In this document: piece after piece, positions 8,208 to 16,234 of the stretch
Layout of the letters: the number at the start of each line of letters is the position of its first letter
Numbering within the stretch: the first letter of the stretch is position 1
Assembly (NCBI RefSeq): GCF_012034205.1
Contig: NZ_JAATEM010000005.1
Span: 62,001-126,000 of the forward strand
Direction: 5' to 3'
DNA length: 64,000 bases
DNA from: Streptomyces composti
Lineage (GTDB): Bacteria > Actinomycetota > Actinomycetes > Streptomycetales > Streptomycetaceae
The notes under the pieces: model-generated
The model's input: only the letters and a program-made list of their open reading frames with translations
The model's database searches: none
What the model was told of the DNA's origin: nothing
Program-made: the position numbers and the translations under genes

Positions 8208-9881
8208 TCAGATCCTGCGGCCCGCGCGCAGCTCGAGCCGCTCCCCGCCGAAGCGGGCGCGGAAGTCCCGGTCGTGGGAGACCGCGACGACCGCGCCCGG
8301 GTACTCGGCGAGCGCGGCCTGGAGGTCCTCGACCAGGTCCGGTGCGATGTGGTTGGTCGGCTCGTCGAGGACCAGGAGGTCGGCGGGCCGGGTGACCAGG
8401 GTCGCGATCTGCAGGCGCCGCTGCTGCCCCGCGGACAGAGCGGCCACGGGGAGGTGCAGGTCCTCCTCGCGGAACAGCCCGAGGGAGAGCAGCTGTCCGG
8501 CGTACTCGTCCGGCAGTCCGGGCCGCCCGGCGGCGAAGGCGGCGAGCAGCGGCAGCCGGGTGGAGCGCGCGGGCAGCTCCTGCTCCAGGTGTCCGATCCG
8601 GGCGCTGCGGCGCACCCTCCCCGCGTCCGGTTCGAGGTCTCCGGCGAGCACGCGCAGCAGCGTGGACTTGCCCGCACCGTTCTCACCGGTGACCAGCAGC
8701 CGCTGGCCGGGCCGGACGGTCAGCAGCCCGTCCAGGCGCAGGCGGCGGCCGACGCGTACGTCCTCCAGTTCGACGAGGGGACCCTGAGCCGCCGCCCCGG
8801 TGGCGGCCGGAACCGCCGTGAAGCGGAGCGGCCGCGGGGGCTCGGGCACCGGGTTGCGCCGCAGTTCGGCCAGGCGCTCCCGTGCCGCGCGCACCCGCCC
8901 GCCGAGCTTGGCCTCGCTGGAGCGGCGGTGCTTGCCGAACCCCTGCTTCGGGTCGCGGCCGGTGGTGGCCAGGCGCCGCCCGGCGGCTTCCAGCAGCTCC
9001 TCCATGCGCCGGACCTCCTCGGTCCAGTCGGCGTAGCGCTGCTCGGCGCGGCGACGGGCGGCGGCCTTGGCGGCGCGGTAGCCCGCCCAGCCGTCGCCGT
9101 AGCGGTGCACGGTGCGCTCGTCCCGGTCGACCTCGAGGACGGTGGTGGCGATGCGCTCGAGGAAGCCGCGGTCGTGGGTGACGGCGACCACGGTGCCGCG
9201 GTGAGCGCGCAGCCGCTCCTCCAGCCAGTGCGCGGCCGCCGCGTCGAGGTGGTTGGTCGGCTCGTCCAGGAGCAGCAGTTCGGGAGCGGCGGCCAGCACG
9301 CAGGCGAGCGCCAGCCGCGACTGCTCGCCGCCGGAGAGCGTGCCGAGCGGGCGGCCACGGGTGATCCCGGCGAGCCCGAGCCCGTGCAGGGCGGCGTCCA
9401 CCCGGGCGTCGGCCGCGTAGCCGCCGCGCTCCTCGTAGGCGGTCAGCAGGTCGCCGTAGGCGGCCAGCTGCTCGTCCCCGGCGTCGGCGAGGGACTGCTC
9501 GGCGGCGCGGAGCCGGCGTTCCAGGTCCCGCAGGTCGGACAGGGCGAGGTCGACGGCGTCCTGCACGGTGCAGGCGGGGTCGAGGTCCAGGGTCTGGGCG
9601 AGGTGTCCGGTGCCTCCGGGGAAGCTGACGGTGATCTCTCCGGAGTCCGGCGCCTCGGCTCCGGCGAGCAGCCGCAGCAGGGTGGACTTGCCGGATCCGT
9701 TCTCGCCGACGACGACGGCCTTCTCGCCGGGGCGCACGGTGAAGGTGACCTGGTCGAGCACGGTATGGGTGCCGTAGGTCCTGGTGACGTCCTTGACGGA
9801 CAGCTGCGCCACCGCGGCCGGGGCGGCGGTGACGGCGGGGCGGGCAGCGGTGGGGGCGGCAGTGCGGGCGCGGTCGCGCAT
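8208..9881 (-). CDS. ABC-F family ATPase, antibiotic-resistance type
   Basis: 557 residues, two ABC domains and no membrane segments. First domain: Walker A VGENGSGKST near 57, signature LSGGEQSR near 178, Walker B LLLLDEPTNHLD near 205. Second domain: Walker A TGENGAGKST near 396, signature LSAGQQRR near 480, Walker B LLVLDEPTNHI near 505. Between them is a charged helical linker (about 260-340) as in ribosome-protecting ABC-F proteins such as TlrC, OleB or Msr. Those proteins enter the ribosomal E site and dislodge macrolide-, lincosamide- or pleuromutilin-type drugs. A private promoter and a short Phe-rich leader ORF upstream fit drug-induced attenuation. Which drug it answers to is unknown. 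Confidence 0.9.
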   Translation of the reverse strand: MRDRARTAAPTAARPAVTAAPAAVAQLSVKDVTRTYGTHTVLDQVTFTVRPGEKAVVVGENGSGKSTLLRLLAGAEAPDSGEITVSFPGGTGHLAQTLDLDPACTVQDAVDLALSDLRDLERRLRAAEQSLADAGDEQLAAYGDLLTAYEERGGYAADARVDAALHGLGLAGITRGRPLGTLSGGEQSRLALACVLAAAPELLLLDEPTNHLDAAAAHWLEERLRAHRGTVVAVTHDRGFLERIATTVLEVDRDERTVHRYGDGWAGYRAAKAAARRRAEQRYADWTEEVRRMEELLEAAGRRLATTGRDPKQGFGKHRRSSEAKLGGRVRAARERLAELRRNPVPEPPRPLRFTAVPAATGAAAQGPLVELEDVRVGRRLRLDGLLTVRPGQRLLVTGENGAGKSTLLRVLAGDLEPDAGRVRRSARIGHLEQELPARSTRLPLLAAFAAGRPGLPDEYAGQLLSLGLFREEDLHLPVAALSAGQQRRLQIATLVTRPADLLVLDEPTNHIAPDLVEDLQAALAEYPGAVVAVSHDRDFRARFGGERLELRAGRRI

Positions 9882-9910
9882 ATGACTTTCCCTGGTGGGC
9901 GAAGGGTCTG

Positions 9911-9944
9911 CGGGCAGGAAGGACGGCGGCTGCGGCCGTGCCCG
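9911..9944 (-). promoter_or_regulatory. Candidate attenuator hairpin between leader ORF and ABC-F gene
   Basis: On the minus strand the RNA just after the leader stop can pair CGGGCA with TGCCCG (arms 9939-9944 and 9911-9916), enclosing a smaller ACGGC/GCCGT stem. It sits where stalling in the leader would matter and ends about 30 nt before the ABC-F start. No clear U-run follows, so it may act on translation or need Rho. Structure inferred by eye. Confidence 0.45.
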
Positions 9945-9947
9945 GAA

Positions 9948-9974
9948 TCAGACGAAGAAGAAGAGGAAAGCCAT
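9948..9974 (-). CDS. Nine-codon Phe-rich leader ORF upstream of the ABC-F gene
   Basis: The ORF encodes MAFLFFFV followed by TGA. It starts about seven bases after a good -10 hexamer, so the transcript would begin at or next to the ATG (leaderless). Its stop lies 66 nt before the ABC-F start. Short hydrophobic leaders of this kind precede several drug-inducible resistance genes (erm, msr and other ABC-F genes). There, a drug-stalled ribosome changes RNA folding and opens the resistance gene. The ORF and spacing are seen directly; the regulatory role is inferred. Confidence 0.6.
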   Translation of the reverse strand: MAFLFFFV

Positions 9975-9981
9975 GGCCGTC

Positions 9982-10010
9982 ACCATAGCAAGACGAACCG
10001 TATCGTTCCA
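9982..10010 (-). promoter_or_regulatory. Promoter for leader ORF and ABC-F gene
   Basis: The minus strand reads -35 TGGAAC (10010-10005), a 17-bp spacer and -10 TATGGT (9987-9982) preceded by TGC, an extended -10. The predicted start site falls at the ATG of the leader ORF. Confidence 0.6.
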
Positions 10011-10124
10011 GTGGTTGCCCTGTCGCACCCGTACCGCACTGTCCGCTCGCCGCCACCCGCAGGAGTGATCCGCCCCCGAACCCGGCTCGGACGGCGGGTG
10101 CGGCTCCCTACGATCTTGGCCTCA

Positions 10125-10166
10125 CCGCATCGGAGGCAATGAGCCCCCCCGCATCGGAGGTAATGA
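10125..10166 (+). repeat. Tandem duplication of a ribosome-site/start-codon segment
   Basis: An 18-nt segment CCGCATCGGAGGCAATGA at 10125-10142 recurs with one change at 10149-10166. The period is exactly 24 bp, so both ATGs are in frame. Each copy holds GGAGG and ATG only two bases apart, which is too close. The second copy is followed by another ATG at proper spacing, which is why 10166 is taken as the start of the next gene. Confidence 0.8.
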
Positions 10167-10549
10167 TGAGCGATCGGCCGGTCCACACGGTCGAGGTGCC
10201 GCTGGACGACTGCAGCGGCGAGGCGGTCCGGGTGCAGATCCGGGAGGTCGACGAGGCCCTGGTCCGGGTGGGCCGAGGGGGCCGTTCCGTGGCGCGGGCC
10301 GAGCGGTCCTTCGGGCAGATGCTGGACGCCGTGCGGCCGGTGGCGGAGAGCTTCGTGGGGCGGTTCCGGAACCTGGCCAGCGCACCGGACGAGATCACGC
10401 TGGAGTTCGGGGTGTCGCTGTCCGCGGGGGCCGATGTGGTCATCGCCAGCACGGCGACCGCGGCGAACTTCTCCGTGACCCTGACCTGGCACCGGCGCGA
10501 GGACGCACCGGCGGCCCCGTCCGGAGTCCCGGCGCAGTCGGCGGTCTGA
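10166..10549 (+). CDS. Trypsin-co-occurring domain protein (Trypco1, CU044_2847 family)
   Basis: 127 residues from ATG 10166 (GGAGG five bases upstream); an in-frame ATG at 10139 would add nine residues. The fold is a small beta-rich domain: TVEVPLDDCSGEAVRVQIRE, a helical middle (FGQMLDAVRPVAESFVGRFR), then APDEITLEFGVSLSAGADVV and a final strand NFSVTLTWHR. This matches the Trypco1 family, found beside trypsin-like proteases in bacterial conflict/defence gene sets. The next gene starts five bases after its stop and encodes exactly such a trypsin fused to a STAND NTPase. The pair is therefore almost certainly one unit. The domain may pass a signal to the protease or be its target; this is inference. 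Confidence 0.85.
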   Translation: MSDRPVHTVEVPLDDCSGEAVRVQIREVDEALVRVGRGGRSVARAERSFGQMLDAVRPVAESFVGRFRNLASAPDEITLEFGVSLSAGADVVIASTATAANFSVTLTWHRREDAPAAPSGVPAQSAV

Positions 10550-10554
10550 GCCTC

Positions 10555-13500
10555 GTGCCGGGTCAGGAGATCACACCGCGGGCGAGGCCGGCGGCACCGG
10601 GCGCGGACGAGCTGCCCGCCGCGGGCGTGGCCCGGGTGGGCGGCGAGCACGGCACCCCGGGCGGCGCGGGCTGCCTGGTCACCGCCGACCTGGTGCTGAC
10701 CTGCGCCCATGTCGTCTCCGACGCGCTGGACCGGCCGCGGGAGGACACGGTCGCCGCCGGCACCACCGTGCGGGTCGGGTTCCCCCTGGCGACGGCGGGC
10801 GACCGCGGTGCGGAGGTGCCCGCCGAGGTCCTGCACTGGGTGCCGATCCGCCCCGACCGGTCCGGGGACCTCGCGGTGCTGCGGCTCCGGGAGCCCGCCC
10901 CGCAGGGCGCGCGCCCGCTGCCGGTGACGTGGGTGAGGGACGTGTGGCATCACCGGGCGCGCGCCGTGGGGTTCACCGGCGGCGAGCCGGGCGGGATCTG
11001 GTTCCGGGGGCGGCTCGGCGGGCGCACCGGCGAGGGGTGGCTGCAGCTGTCCCGCGCGGACGGGCAGACCACGCATGTGCGGGAGGGGTTCAGCGGAGGT
11101 CCCGTGTGGGACGAGGAGCTGGACGCGGTGATCGGACTGGTCGTGGCCGCGCAGACCGGGCAGGACGGCCAGGCCTTCGTCCTGCACACGGGCACGATCG
11201 CACGGGAGCTTCCCGACCTCGTGCCCTTCCTCGATCCCCCCTCGCCCTTCCGCGGTCTGGTGACGTACGAGGAGGACGACGAGGACGTCTTCTTCGGGCG
11301 GGCCGGGGACATCGAGGACGTGCTGACCGCGCTCTCGGGCACCGCCGCCCCCGTGACCCTCTACGGGCCCTCCGGGTGCGGCAAGTCGTCCCTCGCCCGC
11401 GCCGGTGTGCTGCCGCGGATGCGGCGCGACGGGTACGAGGTCCTGGTCGTGGACGCCGGCAAGGTGGCGTCCCCGCGGGCCGCACTCGCCGTCGAACTGT
11501 GGCGAGCCGTACGGGAGGACCGCCCGGGCCCGCAGCGGGCGGCCGGCGTGGACGAGGTCGAGCGGATGCTGGCCGCGTACGGGCTGACGGACACCCTGCA
11601 CCGGCTGCGCGGCCGGCAAAGTGACCGGCTGCTGGTCCTGCTGGACCAGGCAGAGGCGCTGCTCGACCGCACCGAGCAGGAGGTGGCCCAGCTGGTGGAG
11701 CTGCTGTTCGCGCAGCGGACCGGCCCCGGTCCGCGCGCACTGCTCACCCTGCGGGCCGACTTCATGGACGCCGTGCTGAGACATCCGCTGCTCGGCCCCG
11801 CGCTGCGCGGCGGGCGGACCCTTCCGCTCACACCGATGTCCCGTGCCCAGCTCGAGGAGGTGGTCACCAGGCCGGTCGCCCGGATCCCCTCGGTCGAGTA
11901 CGACCCCGGGCTCGTGCGGCGCATCCTGGACGACGCCGGCAGCGAGCCGGGCGTGCTGCCGCTGCTCGGCTTCGTGCTGCAGACCCTGTGGGAGCGGCGC
12001 TCCGGCGGGCGGCTGCCGACCACGGCGTACGAGGAGATGGGCGGCGTCCTGGGCGCGCTCCGGCGGCATGCCGACCGGGTGTGGGCGGAGTGCGTCGGCG
12101 GACCCGGCGCCGACGAGTGCGAGGCGCGGGCGCTGCTGACGGGGCTGGTGCGGGTGCTGCCCGGCAGCGAGACGCCGCTGCGCCGCAGGCTCACCCGGCG
12201 GGAGGCGGGCGAGGTCCGCTGGGAGCTGGCCCGCAGGTTCGCCGAGCGCCGGCTGCTGGTCCTGCACGGCCAGGAGGGGGAACCGGAGTCCGCCGAGCTC
12301 GCGCACGAGGCACTGATCACGGTGTGGGACAGGCTGCGGGAGCGGATCGCCGAGGACGGCCAGTTCCTCGCGGCCCGCGCCGAACTCGCCCACGACCTCG
12401 ACCGGTGGGTGCGAGGTGAGCGTTCCCCGGACCTGCTGCCGGGGCCGGTCCAGCTCGGCGCCCTCGAAGCGCGGCTGGCCCACCGGGAGGACCAACTCGA
12501 CGCGGAGGAACGGGACTTCCTCGCTCGTGCCCGGCGACGCCGTCGGGCGGCACGGACCCGGGCCAGGATGGCGTGGACGGCCGTGGCCCTGGTGCTGGCG
12601 CTCCTGGTGGGCCTCGGAACCTTCCTGGTGTACCAGTCGCACATCAGCGAGCAGCTGGACGCGCAGGCGAGGTCCCGCGCCCTGGCCACCCTCTCCGACG
12701 AGCAGGCGGGGCGGGATCCCGGCCTCGCCTCGCTGACCGCCGTCGCCGCCTACGACGTCTCGCCCACGCACGAGGCCCGCAACGCCCTGCTGCGCCGGTA
12801 CGCGGCGCTGAAGGAGTACGACTGGATCCTGAGCGGTGCGGAGGGCACGCTCCGCGCGGTGGCCACCAGTGGCGACGCGTCGGTGACCCTGGTGACCACG
12901 GAACGCGGCCGCGTCACCCTGTTCGTGCGACGGCCCTCCGGCACGGTGGTGCGCACCCATCTCCGGCTCGCGGTCAACGCCGTGGCCCCGCTGGTGAGCC
13001 GGGACGGGCGCCGCATCGCCTATCTGTCGGCGCACCGGAACCATGTCTCCTGGCACGAGGTGGATCCCGCCGCCCGCGAGGTGCTCGGTCCGCGCAGGAC
13101 CGTCCGGGCGGAGGGCTACCGCCAGCCCGGGCGGGCGTCGGACACCGAGGGCTCCCCCGCCGGCCTGGCCGCCTTCTCGCCCGACGCCCGGCGTGTGGCG
13201 GCCGTGTCGGACGACGGACGCCTGTGGCTGTGGGACCTGGATTCCGGACGCTCCCGCCGGCTCCCCGCGCCGGCGCAGCCGGCCCGCGGTGTGGCGTTCG
13301 GCCCGGACGCGGGCACACTGGTGACACAGCTTCAGGGCCCGGGTGCCCCGGACACGCAGGTCACGGTGGCGGCGGTGGACGCCCGCACCGGAAGGGCCCG
13401 CACCCTGGCGCGCGAGGTGGCCCTGTCGGACGAGGTGGCCCGGATCGCGTTGTCCGGCGACGGACGGGTGCTGGCCTACTGCAGGGCTGCCTCGAACGGC

Positions 13501-14847
13501 GACCCGGTCGTCTACCGGGCCGTTCGGGTCACGGACGGCCGGGAGACGATGCGGTACCGGCCCGGCTCCTCGTTCCTGTGCGGCGACCTGGCCGTGGACC
13601 GGACCGGCGGCCGCGTGGCCGTCCACGACTCCGGCGCCCGGTGGACGCTGCTGGCACCGGGCAGGGACGCGAAGCCGGTGCGGGCCACCGGTCCCATCAT
13701 CGGGAGGACGACCGGGCTGCCCCTCCTCGGCACCCGCGACAAGCCCGTCGCCCTGGTGTGGGACGCGATCGCGGTGACAGCCCGGCCGATGTCCACCTCC
13801 TCCTTCTCCATCAGCAGCCCCCCGGTGCTGCTCGGCGACGGTGACCTGATGCTGGTGCATCAGGGCGAGCGCGGGGAGCATCTGGCCCTGGTACACGTCG
13901 GGAAGGCGGCGACGGGCGGAAGGATCTCGACGGTGCGCCGGGTGGACCGGGAGCCGGCGGCGGCACCGCTGACCGGGCCGCTGCCACGGATGCAGGTCAA
14001 CCGGTCCGAGACGCTGATGGCCGATCTGGTCGACGGCAGGAAGGTGGTGATCCGGCAGCTGCCCTCGCTGCGGCGCGTCGCGGAGGTCACCCTCGCCGCA
14101 CCGCCCCCGGGAGCCGCGACGGACCCGCCCTACTTCGGGTTCCTCGGCGACGAGGAACTCCTCACGGTCTCCGGGGGCCTGATCGAGCAGTGGAACGCGC
14201 GCAACGGGCTGCGGCTGGAGCGGACCATCGACGTCCGCCGCATCGGGCTCACCGACCGCCCGTCACCCGGGTTGTTCGTCCGCGGCCACCCCGAGCCCGG
14301 GCATCTGCTCGTCCATGTGCCCGGCCGGCCCACCGTCCACGCCGTCGACCGCCGCACCGGCAGGGAGAACAAGGCCCTGCGTCTGCGCTTCGGCGACGAC
14401 TTCGTGTCCGGCGGATTCACCGAGGACGGACGGCACGCGCTGGTCGCCACCATGGGCGGGCTGCTCGAGGGCTGGTCGGTGAGCGGCGGGACCGCCCGAC
14501 GGGTCCTCGGACCGCTCGGGCCCGCCGTGCGGTCCGACCAGTCGCAGCTGAGACCGGTCGGCAGATCCGCCTTCGTGGTGGCCAGTGGCACCGCCGTCCG
14601 CTTCCTCCACTTCGACGACCTCGACCGGATCGACGCCTACGACTTTCTGGAGGAGCAGACGTTCCACGCGATCTCGCCGGACGGCTTGACGGTGCTGCGC
14701 GGAACGGCGAGCGGTATGGAGGTGTTCCGGCTCGACCCGGCGCTGTGGAAGCGCCATCTGTGCGCAGTGGTGGGCCGTGACCTGAGCGAGGACGAGCGCC
14801 GGGGTCTGCACTGGGAGGTCGGCCGGGTCTGCCCTCGGAAGACCTGA
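10555..14847 (+). CDS. Trypsin-nSTAND NTPase-transmembrane-beta-propeller protein
   Basis: 1430 residues from GTG 10555, five bases after the Trypco1 stop. Order of parts: trypsin-like protease at about 15-220 (His in VLTCAHVVSD, Asp in RSGDLAVLRL, Ser in REGFSGGPVW). Next is an nSTAND1-type NTPase at about 225-640 (entry motif FRGLVTYEEDDEDVFFGR, Walker A LYGPSGCGKSS near 269, Walker B LLVLLDQAEALLDR near 360). A single membrane helix follows at about 672-693 (MAWTAVALVLALLVGLGTFL). The remainder to the end is a WD40-like propeller (for example DDGRLWLWDLDSGRSRRL). In STAND proteins a repeat domain senses a trigger, the NTPase oligomerises and an effector domain fires; here the effector would be the protease. 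Sensing and effector parts would lie on opposite sides of the membrane or be anchored to it. A defence or programmed-death role is inferred. Confidence 0.88.
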   Translation: MPGQEITPRARPAAPGADELPAAGVARVGGEHGTPGGAGCLVTADLVLTCAHVVSDALDRPREDTVAAGTTVRVGFPLATAGDRGAEVPAEVLHWVPIRPDRSGDLAVLRLREPAPQGARPLPVTWVRDVWHHRARAVGFTGGEPGGIWFRGRLGGRTGEGWLQLSRADGQTTHVREGFSGGPVWDEELDAVIGLVVAAQTGQDGQAFVLHTGTIARELPDLVPFLDPPSPFRGLVTYEEDDEDVFFGRAGDIEDVLTALSGTAAPVTLYGPSGCGKSSLARAGVLPRMRRDGYEVLVVDAGKVASPRAALAVELWRAVREDRPGPQRAAGVDEVERMLAAYGLTDTLHRLRGRQSDRLLVLLDQAEALLDRTEQEVAQLVELLFAQRTGPGPRALLTLRADFMDAVLRHPLLGPALRGGRTLPLTPMSRAQLEEVVTRPVARIPSVEYDPGLVRRILDDAGSEPGVLPLLGFVLQTLWERRSGGRLPTTAYEEMGGVLGALRRHADRVWAECVGGPGADECEARALLTGLVRVLPGSETPLRRRLTRREAGEVRWELARRFAERRLLVLHGQEGEPESAELAHEALITVWDRLRERIAEDGQFLAARAELAHDLDRWVRGERSPDLLPGPVQLGALEARLAHREDQLDAEERDFLARARRRRRAARTRARMAWTAVALVLALLVGLGTFLVYQSHISEQLDAQARSRALATLSDEQAGRDPGLASLTAVAAYDVSPTHEARNALLRRYAALKEYDWILSGAEGTLRAVATSGDASVTLVTTERGRVTLFVRRPSGTVVRTHLRLAVNAVAPLVSRDGRRIAYLSAHRNHVSWHEVDPAAREVLGPRRTVRAEGYRQPGRASDTEGSPAGLAAFSPDARRVAAVSDDGRLWLWDLDSGRSRRLPAPAQPARGVAFGPDAGTLVTQLQGPGAPDTQVTVAAVDARTGRARTLAREVALSDEVARIALSGDGRVLAYCRAASNGDPVVYRAVRVTDGRETMRYRPGSSFLCGDLAVDRTGGRVAVHDSGARWTLLAPGRDAKPVRATGPIIGRTTGLPLLGTRDKPVALVWDAIAVTARPMSTSSFSISSPPVLLGDGDLMLVHQGERGEHLALVHVGKAATGGRISTVRRVDREPAAAPLTGPLPRMQVNRSETLMADLVDGRKVVIRQLPSLRRVAEVTLAAPPPGAATDPPYFGFLGDEELLTVSGGLIEQWNARNGLRLERTIDVRRIGLTDRPSPGLFVRGHPEPGHLLVHVPGRPTVHAVDRRTGRENKALRLRFGDDFVSGGFTEDGRHALVATMGGLLEGWSVSGGTARRVLGPLGPAVRSDQSQLRPVGRSAFVVASGTAVRFLHFDDLDRIDAYDFLEEQTFHAISPDGLTVLRGTASGMEVFRLDPALWKRHLCAVVGRDLSEDERRGLHWEVGRVCPRKT

Positions 14848-14905
14848 CTCTCGGGCCCTGCGAACCCCTTGCCGGCAGGAACCGCGCGAGGTCGACGGCC
14901 GGCCG

Positions 14906-16102
14906 TCATGGCGTCTCGTGGAGCCGTCCCTCGGGCGTGCCGGCGGGTGGGGCCGGCGGGAGGGGCGGCAGGCCGTGGGCGAGGCCGGGCAGCAGCACCG
15001 GTTCCAGCCGCAGCCGGTCCTGGGCGGTGAGGTACCACTCCAGCCCCGGCGGCCGGTAGCCCGCGTCGCGGTCGTAACGCTCCTTGGCCGGCACCGCCAG
15101 GAACTCGTTCCCGTCCGGCTCGCCCTGGTCGTTCACCGCCGCACCCAGCGCCCGGTGCGCGGGCCTGGACAGCCGGTAGAGGCCGGTGCGCGAGAAGTGC
15201 AGCGGGCCGGCGGTGTCCGGCCGGACCTGGAAGTCGACGCTCTCCTGAGGCCGCATCACCTTCGGTCCGGCCTCGCTGAGTACCTCGGTGTCGAATTCGA
15301 GGCCGTACCGGCGGGCCTGGTCCACCATCCACAGCAGGGCGATGTCGCAGAGGCCGGTCTCCTTGTATCCGCCGCCGACATCGGAGTGTGCCCCGGCGAA
15401 CCAGACCTGCTTCAGTTCCTGGCCCTGCCCGGCCACGCCGGGCCGCTGGTGCCACAGGGCGGGCCGGAACGCCGAGCGCTGCTCGTCGATGGCCAGGGCG
15501 TGGAAGGCGCCCTGGATCCAGCTGCTCAACTCCGTGTTGTGGAAGGCCCATCGGCGGTTGAACCGGGCGACGGCGGGCCCCAGCCAGGCGGCGTCCGGGA
15601 CCGGGATGCCGAGGGCGCCGACGGTGTCCCACACCCCGACGAACCTGATGTCCGTCTCATAGGCGTAGGAGCGGCGGAACAGCGTGGCCGCCGTGCCGTT
15701 GGGCTTCTCGATGCGGTCCCGGTACAGCGCCCAGGCCTCCGGGATGCGGTCGGCGTGGCCGCGGCGCAGCACGCCGCAGTACCGCAGCAGCCCGGAGAGG
15801 CTGCGGGCGGTGAACGCGCCGCGGCTGAAGCCGAAGAGGAACAGCTCGTCACCGGGTTCGTAGGCCTCGACCAGGAACCGGTAGACGTCGACGACGTCGC
15901 GCGAGAGGCCCGCGCCGAACGCCCCGCCCCGCAGCCGCTCGCGACGCCGGGTGCCGACGCCGCTGTGGTAGTGGACGCGCTGTTCCCCGCCCGCGGCGCT
16001 GCCCCGGCTCACCGCCAGGGCGACCTTGGCGACATTGGTCTTGCTGGGCTGGTCCGCGAAGTTCCAGGTGCCGTCACAGCAGACGACCAGACGTTGGGTC
16101 AT
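14906..16102 (-). CDS. DUF2235 alpha/beta-hydrolase (Tle1-like lipase fold)
   Basis: 398 residues. Landmarks: RLVVCCDGTWNFADQPSKTN at the start, nucleophile elbow FGFSRGAFTAR near residue 95, DTVGALGIPVP, HALAIDEQRSAFRP and WFAGAHSDVGGGY, which bring the acid and the His of a Ser-Asp-His triad. The DUF2235 fold is shared with the T6SS phospholipase effectors Tle1 and with many stand-alone bacterial proteins. There is no signal peptide or membrane helix, so the product would act in the cytoplasm. It converges on the trypsin-STAND gene 58 bp away but is on the other strand, so co-expression is not shown. Confidence 0.85.
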   Translation of the reverse strand: MTQRLVVCCDGTWNFADQPSKTNVAKVALAVSRGSAAGGEQRVHYHSGVGTRRRERLRGGAFGAGLSRDVVDVYRFLVEAYEPGDELFLFGFSRGAFTARSLSGLLRYCGVLRRGHADRIPEAWALYRDRIEKPNGTAATLFRRSYAYETDIRFVGVWDTVGALGIPVPDAAWLGPAVARFNRRWAFHNTELSSWIQGAFHALAIDEQRSAFRPALWHQRPGVAGQGQELKQVWFAGAHSDVGGGYKETGLCDIALLWMVDQARRYGLEFDTEVLSEAGPKVMRPQESVDFQVRPDTAGPLHFSRTGLYRLSRPAHRALGAAVNDQGEPDGNEFLAVPAKERYDRDAGYRPPGLEWYLTAQDRLRLEPVLLPGLAHGLPPLPPAPPAGTPEGRLHETP

Positions 16103-16183
16103 GTCCAGCCCTCCTCACGAGGGGCGGAGCGGCTCGGAGCACCACTTCCATGCTGTCACCGTGCAGGTGGCCCCGCCACGCGA

Positions 16184-16218
16184 GTCCGCCCCCGGCAACA
16201 AGGGTGCCGGGGGCGGAC
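16184..16218 (-). terminator. Hairpin terminator after the MMPL gene
   Basis: A 14-bp perfect inverted repeat (GTCCGCCCCCGGCA and its complement, arms 16184-16197 and 16205-16218) with a 7-nt loop lies just past the MMPL stop and ahead of the DUF2235 gene on the same strand. Confidence 0.75.
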
Positions 16219-16234
16219 ATGAGGGCCGCGGCCG

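Noticed and set aside
10108..13896. A 1262-codon open frame on the minus strand opposite the trypsin-STAND gene
   Set aside because: It is a by-product of GC-rich third positions in the real gene. It has low-complexity Gly/Arg/Gln/His composition, no domain, and the plus-strand frame carries clear trypsin and P-loop motifs.
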